This document shows, piece after piece, positions 6,231 to 9,441 of a DNA stretch of 9,441 nucleotides; position 1 is the first letter of the stretch; the number at the start of each line of letters is the position of its first letter. Both the position numbers and the translations under genes were made by a program. The stretch is from Spirochaetaceae bacterium (GTDB taxonomy: Bacteria; Spirochaetota; Spirochaetia; Treponematales; Breznakiellaceae): the NCBI GenBank assembly GCA_031267955.1, contig JAIRYB010000226.1:1-9441 (forward strand), given 5' to 3'. The notes under the pieces are model-generated. The model did not search any database. It saw nothing but the letters and a program-made list of their open reading frames with translations, and had not been told where the DNA came from.

Positions 6231-7760
6231 TCATTTCCAGGAAATGTCTTTAAGGTAGATGCCGTTGGGGAAACTCCGGGAAATCACAATATCGCTGTTG
6301 TGGGCCCGGATAATCGCGGGGCTGGCGAACACCGCGTAGGGGGCGTCTTCCTGCGTAATGTTTACAAGCTGCTCAAAGACGGCGCGGCGTTTTTCCGGAT
6401 CGGCTTCCCGGCGTCCGGCGGCAAGAAGCCGGTCGGCAGCGGGATTGCTGTAGCGGGCGGAGTTCCCCTGGCCGATGCTTGCCGTATCGTAGAATTTGCC
6501 CAGGTAGTTCATGTCCTTGAACATGATATAGTGGCCGCCCGCCGCTATCTGGAAATCGCCTGAATAATACTGGGTAACCCAGGTATTGAATTCCATAATT
6601 TCTATGGAAAGATTGACGCCTATATCCGCGAGATTCTGCTGCGCGATTTCCGCTACCTGGCGGTTTGCCCCGGTGGTAATGAGCGTTACATTTACCGGCG
6701 CTTCCCCGCTTACCCCCGCTTCCGCCGCCAGCAGCGCCGCCCGCGCGGGATCGTACGGGTAACGCCGCGCGGGCTCGGCAAACCCGCCCATCCAGGGCAT
6801 GGCCATATAATCCTTGACAACGCTTTTCCCCTCGTAGGCGACGGCGGCGATAGTATCCCTGTCTATGGCATAATTGACCGCCTGCCTGAGCTTTACATTG
6901 TCAAACGGTTTTTTTTCCACGTTCATGCTGAGGTAGTTCACCCGGTTCGAGGGGCTTGAAAATACCGTGACGCCGTCCTTGCCCTCAAGCGCCGCGGCGG
7001 AAGCCGCGCCTGCGATCCAGACCAGATCGATATCCCCGGTTTCAAGCGCCACCGCCGCGGTAAAATCATCGGGAATGATCCTGAACACTACGTTTTTTAT
7101 CGGCGGGGGCGGCCCGTAGTAATCGGCAAAAGCCTCCAGCCGCACTTCCTCGCCGCTCTTCTTGCTTACAAAACGATAAGGCCCGGTGCCTATGGGGTGC
7201 CCGCCGTATTTTTCAACGGATTTTACCGCCTTCTCGCTGTATATGGCAAACTGATCGCTTGCGAATTCCGAAAGAAAAGACGTGATAGGCTCGAAAAGCG
7301 CCAGCTTTATCGTATAGTCGTCGATAACGGTAACTGTTTTAATCAGGGAGGTAACGGCGCTGCCGTAGGGCGTGCCGCGCGCGTACTCAATGGTAAAGGC
7401 CACATCCCGGGCTGTAAATTCTTCCCCGTTGTGGAACTTCGCGCCCTTCCTCAGGCGGAACGTGTAGTCCAGCCCGTCCTTTGAAATTTCATAATCCTCG
7501 GCAAGCCAGGGGCCGGGCCGCCCCTCCTCGTCAAAAAAGAGCAGGCCGTCGTAGATATTGTTCCCGATCTGGCCCTCTATAAGCGTGTTGGCGTAGAGCA
7601 GATCAAAGGTGGCCGGGTCGGACGCGACAGACACTACCAGCGTATCCCGCGCGGGCCTTGCCGTTTCCCCTCCGCCCGGCCCGCCGCTTCCCTCCCGGGA
7701 GCAGGCGGAAAGGCAGGCCAAAGCGGCCAATAAAGCGATGCGAATTTTCTTTTTCATCAT
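6231..7760 (-). CDS. Periplasmic substrate-binding lipoprotein, SBP_bac_5 (DppA/OppA-like) family
   Basis: This is the extracytoplasmic solute-binding protein of the adjacent importer, about 509 aa from the start chosen here. It opens with a lipoprotein signal peptide: positively charged MMKKKIR, a hydrophobic core, then lipobox LSAC with the lipidated Cys at residue 20. The mature part shows cluster-C binding-protein signatures, including KFHNGEEFTARDVAFT in the N-terminal third, GTGPYRFVSKKSGEEVRLE in the middle, and LRQAVNYAIDRD followed by YPYDPARAALLAAEAG in the second lobe. The frame extends 11 codons further, to an ATG at 7793, but that codon lies inside the predicted -10 box. The ATG at 7760 has AAAGGA at 7766-7771 with 5 nt spacing and gives a normal signal peptide. 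The two permeases follow in the same operon. The ligand could be a peptide, a metal complex or another small solute; nothing in the sequence decides it. Confidence 0.93.
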   Translation of the reverse strand: MMKKKIRIALLAALACLSACSREGSGGPGGGETARPARDTLVVSVASDPATFDLLYANTLIEGQIGNNIYDGLLFFDEEGRPGPWLAEDYEISKDGLDYTFRLRKGAKFHNGEEFTARDVAFTIEYARGTPYGSAVTSLIKTVTVIDDYTIKLALFEPITSFLSEFASDQFAIYSEKAVKSVEKYGGHPIGTGPYRFVSKKSGEEVRLEAFADYYGPPPPIKNVVFRIIPDDFTAAVALETGDIDLVWIAGAASAAALEGKDGVTVFSSPSNRVNYLSMNVEKKPFDNVKLRQAVNYAIDRDTIAAVAYEGKSVVKDYMAMPWMGGFAEPARRYPYDPARAALLAAEAGVSGEAPVNVTLITTGANRQVAEIAQQNLADIGVNLSIEIMEFNTWVTQYYSGDFQIAAGGHYIMFKDMNYLGKFYDTASIGQGNSARYSNPAADRLLAAGRREADPEKRRAVFEQLVNITQEDAPYAVFASPAIIRAHNSDIVISRSFPNGIYLKDISWK

Positions 7761-7765
7761 GCGGT

Positions 7766-7771
7766 TCCTTT
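7766..7771 (-). promoter_or_regulatory. Ribosome-binding site deciding the binding-protein start
   Basis: AAAGGA on the minus strand sits 5 nt before the ATG at 7760. The more distal ATG at 7793 has no comparable site and overlaps the predicted promoter, so 7760 is preferred. Confidence 0.65.
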
Positions 7772-7783
7772 GGATGAAAGCTG

Positions 7784-7812
7784 TAGCCATCATACCGGAA
7801 AAACCCTATAAT
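7784..7812 (+). promoter_or_regulatory. Predicted promoter of the fumarase genes
   Basis: TAGCCA (7784-7789, 4 of 6 to the -35 consensus) and a perfect TATAAT (7807-7812) are separated by 17 nt. Transcription would begin near 7819. The perfect -10 box contains the first base pair of the upstream ATG at 7811, so that ATG could not be in the transcript. The GTG at 7847 would then follow a leader of about 28 nt. Confidence 0.6.
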
Positions 7813-7817
7813 GAAAA
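7789..7817 (-). promoter_or_regulatory. Predicted promoter of the ABC transporter operon
   Basis: On the minus strand, TTTTCA (7817-7812, 4 of 6 to consensus) and TATGAT (7794-7789, 5 of 6) are separated by 17 nt. The predicted transcription start is near 7782, giving a short leader of about 22 nt that holds the AAAGGA ribosome-binding site. It overlaps nearly all of the divergent fumarase promoter. Confidence 0.55.
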
Positions 7818-7846
7818 CCGGTTACGGACCGTGTTTGGGGGTGAAG

Positions 7847-8686
7847 GTGAGGGTTGTTGAAAGCGGCTTGATCGCGGAGGCGGTAAAAAACGCCTGTATC
7901 GAGGCGAACTGGAATTTGCCTTCCGATGTGCGGGACTGCATACGCGCCGCGCGGGAAAGGGAACCCTGGCCGGCAGCCAGGGAAATGCTTGACAGGATTA
8001 TCGAAAATTTTTCGCTTGCCTCGCAGCGGCGTTCCCCTGTCTGCCAGGATACGGGGATGGCCTGTGTTTTTGTGGAAATAGGGGACGAAGCCTACGTCGA
8101 GGGGAGCCTTGAAGACGCGGTAAACGAAGGGGTAAGGCGGGGCTACGCGGAGGCTTGCCTGCGGAAGTCGGTGGTGGCCGATCCCCTGGATCGGAAGAAC
8201 ACCGGCGACAATACCCCCGCAATGCTCTATGTTGAATTTGTCCCCGGCGACAGGATCGCTGTCACGGCAGCGCCCAAAGGTTTTGGAAGCGAGAACAAGA
8301 GCCGCCTGAAAATGCTCCGCCCTTCGGACGGCGCCGGGGGCGTAATTGAATTTGTACTTGACACGGTGGAAAGGGCCGGGGCCGATCCCTGCCCGCCTGT
8401 TGTAGTAGGGGTGGGCATAGGCGGCACCTTCGACAAGGCGGCGTTCCTGGCAAAGAAAGCCCTGCTCAGGCCCCTGGGGTCACGCCACAGGCAGGAATAC
8501 TACGCGGGCCTGGAAGCCGCGCTCCTGGAAAAGATCAACGCCCTGGGCATAGGCCCCCAGGGATTCGGCGGCGCGGCGACCGCGCTCGCTGTGATGATAG
8601 AAACCCTGCCTACCCATATCGCGGGCCTGCCCTGCGCGGTAAACATCAACTGCCACGCGGCCCGCCATGCCAGGGTAGTGCTATGA
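7847..8686 (+). CDS. Class I fumarate hydratase (or L-tartrate dehydratase) alpha subunit
   Basis: This is the iron-sulfur-carrying subunit (279 aa from the chosen start) of a two-subunit hydro-lyase that interconverts fumarate and malate, or dehydrates tartrate. Three cysteines sit where the family ligates an oxygen-sensitive [4Fe-4S] cluster: C66 in VCQDTGM, C182 in DPCPPVVVGVGIGG and C269 in NINCHAARHA. SENKSRLKMLRPSDG (148-162) is the other family signature. An ATG at 7811 would add 12 residues (KTGYGPCLGVK and so on) unlike the family N-terminus, and it overlaps a perfect TATAAT. The GTG at 7847, preceded by GGGGGTGAAG, places the conserved VVESGLIAEAVKNACIEANWNLP near the start and is preferred; GTG at 7841 is a second possibility. 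The beta subunit gene overlaps its stop. Fumarase is the more likely activity because it is commoner and suits central metabolism, but tartrate dehydratase cannot be excluded from sequence alone. Confidence 0.9.
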   Translation: MRVVESGLIAEAVKNACIEANWNLPSDVRDCIRAAREREPWPAAREMLDRIIENFSLASQRRSPVCQDTGMACVFVEIGDEAYVEGSLEDAVNEGVRRGYAEACLRKSVVADPLDRKNTGDNTPAMLYVEFVPGDRIAVTAAPKGFGSENKSRLKMLRPSDGAGGVIEFVLDTVERAGADPCPPVVVGVGIGGTFDKAAFLAKKALLRPLGSRHRQEYYAGLEAALLEKINALGIGPQGFGGAATALAVMIETLPTHIAGLPCAVNINCHAARHARVVL

Positions 8687-9255
8687 ATGCCCGCCGTATC
8701 GCTCTGCCCCTGACCGGAAGAATATGCGCGGAACTTAGGGCCGGCGATGCCGTGTACCTGAGCGGCGTCCTTTACAGCGCCCGCGACGCGGCCCACAAGC
8801 GGTTTATCGAACTGCTCGACGCCGGGAAGCCCCTTCCTTTTGCCCCGGAGGGCGCCTGCATCTATTATATGGGCCCGTCGCCCGCCGCGCCCGGGCAGGT
8901 AATCGGCGCGGCGGGGCCGACTACGAGCGGCCGCATGGATGCCTATACCCCGCGCCTTTTGGGCCTGGGCGTCCTGGGCATGATAGGCAAGGGGGACCGT
9001 TCGGCCGAAGTCGCGGCGGCTATGAAGCGGGCGGGGGCGGTGTACTTCGCCGCCCTGGGCGGGGGCGGCGCGCTCCTTTCGGACCGCATCAAAGAAGCGG
9101 AAGAAATCGCCTTTCCCGACCTTGGCGCCGAAGCGGTACGCCGCCTTTTTGTGGAGGAATTCCCCGCGCTAGTCGTAATCGACTGCCTGGGAAACAACCT
9201 CTACCGTAGCGGGAGGGAGGCCTATCTGCGCAGCAGGCTGCCGGGAAAGCCCTAG
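8683..9255 (+). CDS. Class I fumarate hydratase (or L-tartrate dehydratase) beta subunit
   Basis: This 190-aa partner subunit matches the C-terminal half of fused class I fumarases and the TtdB-type beta chains in length. Recognisable features are ALPLT near the N-terminus, the GDAVYLSGVLYSARDAAH segment (21-38), YYMGPSPA (61-68), the substrate-binding GPTTSGRMDAYTP (78-90), the GKGD turn (102-105) and YFAALGGGGALLS (121-133). The ATG at 8683 overlaps the TGA of the alpha gene (ATGA), implying coupled translation and equal subunit amounts; the ribosome-binding site is only a weak AGGG. The subunit has no cluster cysteine signature, as expected, since the cluster sits in alpha. No other gene follows in this direction within the window. 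Confidence 0.9.
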   Translation: MNARRIALPLTGRICAELRAGDAVYLSGVLYSARDAAHKRFIELLDAGKPLPFAPEGACIYYMGPSPAAPGQVIGAAGPTTSGRMDAYTPRLLGLGVLGMIGKGDRSAEVAAAMKRAGAVYFAALGGGGALLSDRIKEAEEIAFPDLGAEAVRRLFVEEFPALVVIDCLGNNLYRSGREAYLRSRLPGKP

Positions 9256-9327
9256 TACGCAGTCAGTATTGGGTCTGTGAATATAATACGGTTCGTCGAG
9301 GAAGGATTTGAGGCGACTAACGAAAGA

Positions 9328-9369
9328 AAATCCGGCATTGCTTTTACAAATGCAATCTCCGCTGGATTT
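9328..9369 (-). terminator. Possible stem-loop terminator of the right-edge gene
   Basis: Nested inverted repeats are present: outer AAATCC (9328-9333) with GGATTT (9364-9369), and inner ATTGC (9337-9341) with GCAAT (9352-9356) around a 10-nt loop. On the minus strand the stem's right arm runs into GGATTTTCTTTC, a modest T-rich tail, so it may end the gene entering from the right. The stem is interrupted by mismatches and overlaps the predicted stop codon, so support is modest. Confidence 0.3.
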
Positions 9370-9441
9370 CGGCCCAAAGCGCTTTCCCCTCAAAAAACAG
9401 CAGAAACGCCAGAAAAACAAGCGCCGCGCAAAAGTTAATCG
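9344..9441 (-). CDS. C-terminus of a probable membrane protein (partial, cut by window edge)
   Basis: An open frame runs in from the right edge on the minus strand and stops with TAA at 9344-9346. It encodes 31 visible residues: INFCAALVFLAFLLFF, a convincing membrane span of about 16 residues, followed by a charged tail EGKALWAEIQRRLHL. Codon choice (GCG, CTT, CTG, TTT) agrees with the neighbouring genes. The competing frame across the same bases is rich in Cys and Arg and looks unnatural. The family cannot be named from so short a piece; many multi-span transporters end this way. It would converge on the fumarase genes with 88 nt between the stops. Confidence 0.45.
   Translation of the reverse strand, partial: INFCAALVFLAFLLFFEGKALWAEIQRRLHL

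Noticed and set aside
9282..9287. TATAAT after the fumarase beta gene as a promoter
   Set aside because: No acceptable -35 box lies 15-19 nt upstream and no plus-strand gene begins downstream within the window.
9169..9420. 83-codon minus-strand frame at the right end
   Set aside because: It overlaps the fumarase beta gene, starts from a non-ATG codon and is rich in Cys and Arg. The alternative frame ending at 9344 is a better fit.
1..9441. CRISPR arrays, tRNA or rRNA genes, insertion sequences
   Set aside because: No regularly spaced direct repeats, cloverleaf patterns, rRNA-like stretches or transposase motifs were seen on either strand.

Overview
The window is ordinary bacterial chromosomal DNA. 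It is dense in genes, GC-rich by eye (roughly the high 50s percent) and has short intergenic gaps. I see no insertion sequence, phage gene, CRISPR array, rRNA or tRNA. The nucleoside kinase fused to a threonyl-tRNA-synthetase-like N-terminus, a class I two-subunit fumarase and a DRB0094-type RNA ligase, in a GC-rich anaerobe-like setting, would fit a spirochaete such as a gut treponeme. That placement is an inference from recalled family distributions, not something the bases prove.

Layout from left to right. (1) Positions 71-3197, plus strand: a two-gene operon of nicotinate phosphoribosyltransferase (pncB) and a multidomain P-loop nucleoside kinase, 31 nt apart, with a very strong Shine-Dalgarno before the kinase. 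(2) Positions 3237-4241, minus strand: a DRB0094/Rnl5-type ATP-dependent RNA ligase, converging on the kinase gene, with its own predicted promoter. (3) Positions 4242-4433: a 192-nt gap carrying a row of inverted repeats between the RNA ligase and the end of the transporter operon. (4) Positions 4434-7760, minus strand: a peptide/nickel-type ABC importer operon in the order lipoprotein binding protein, permease B, permease C. No ATPase genes are present. (5) Positions 7761-7846: a compact divergent control region in which two oppositely directed sigma70-type promoters overlap almost completely. (6) Positions 7847-9255, plus strand: the alpha and beta subunits of a class I [4Fe-4S] fumarase/tartrate dehydratase, translationally coupled by an ATGA overlap. 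(7) Right edge: the C-terminal 32 codons (including stop) of what looks like a membrane protein, entering on the minus strand and ending at 9344.

Functionally, pncB makes nicotinate mononucleotide from nicotinate and PRPP for NAD synthesis. The co-transcribed kinase probably phosphorylates a nucleoside, so the pair may serve nucleotide or pyridine-nucleotide salvage. The fumarase acts in C4-dicarboxylate metabolism. The transporter brings in an unknown solute, and its divergent, overlapping promoter with the fumarase genes suggests linked regulation. The RNA ligase has no evident partner here and is probably a stand-alone RNA repair enzyme.

I do not see a clearly new biological system. The points most worth a second look are the synthetase-like N-terminal half of the kinase with preserved metal-ligand-like residues, its altered nucleobase pocket next to pncB, the isolated RNA ligase, the hairpin array in front of it, and the interlocked divergent promoters, which also move two gene starts.
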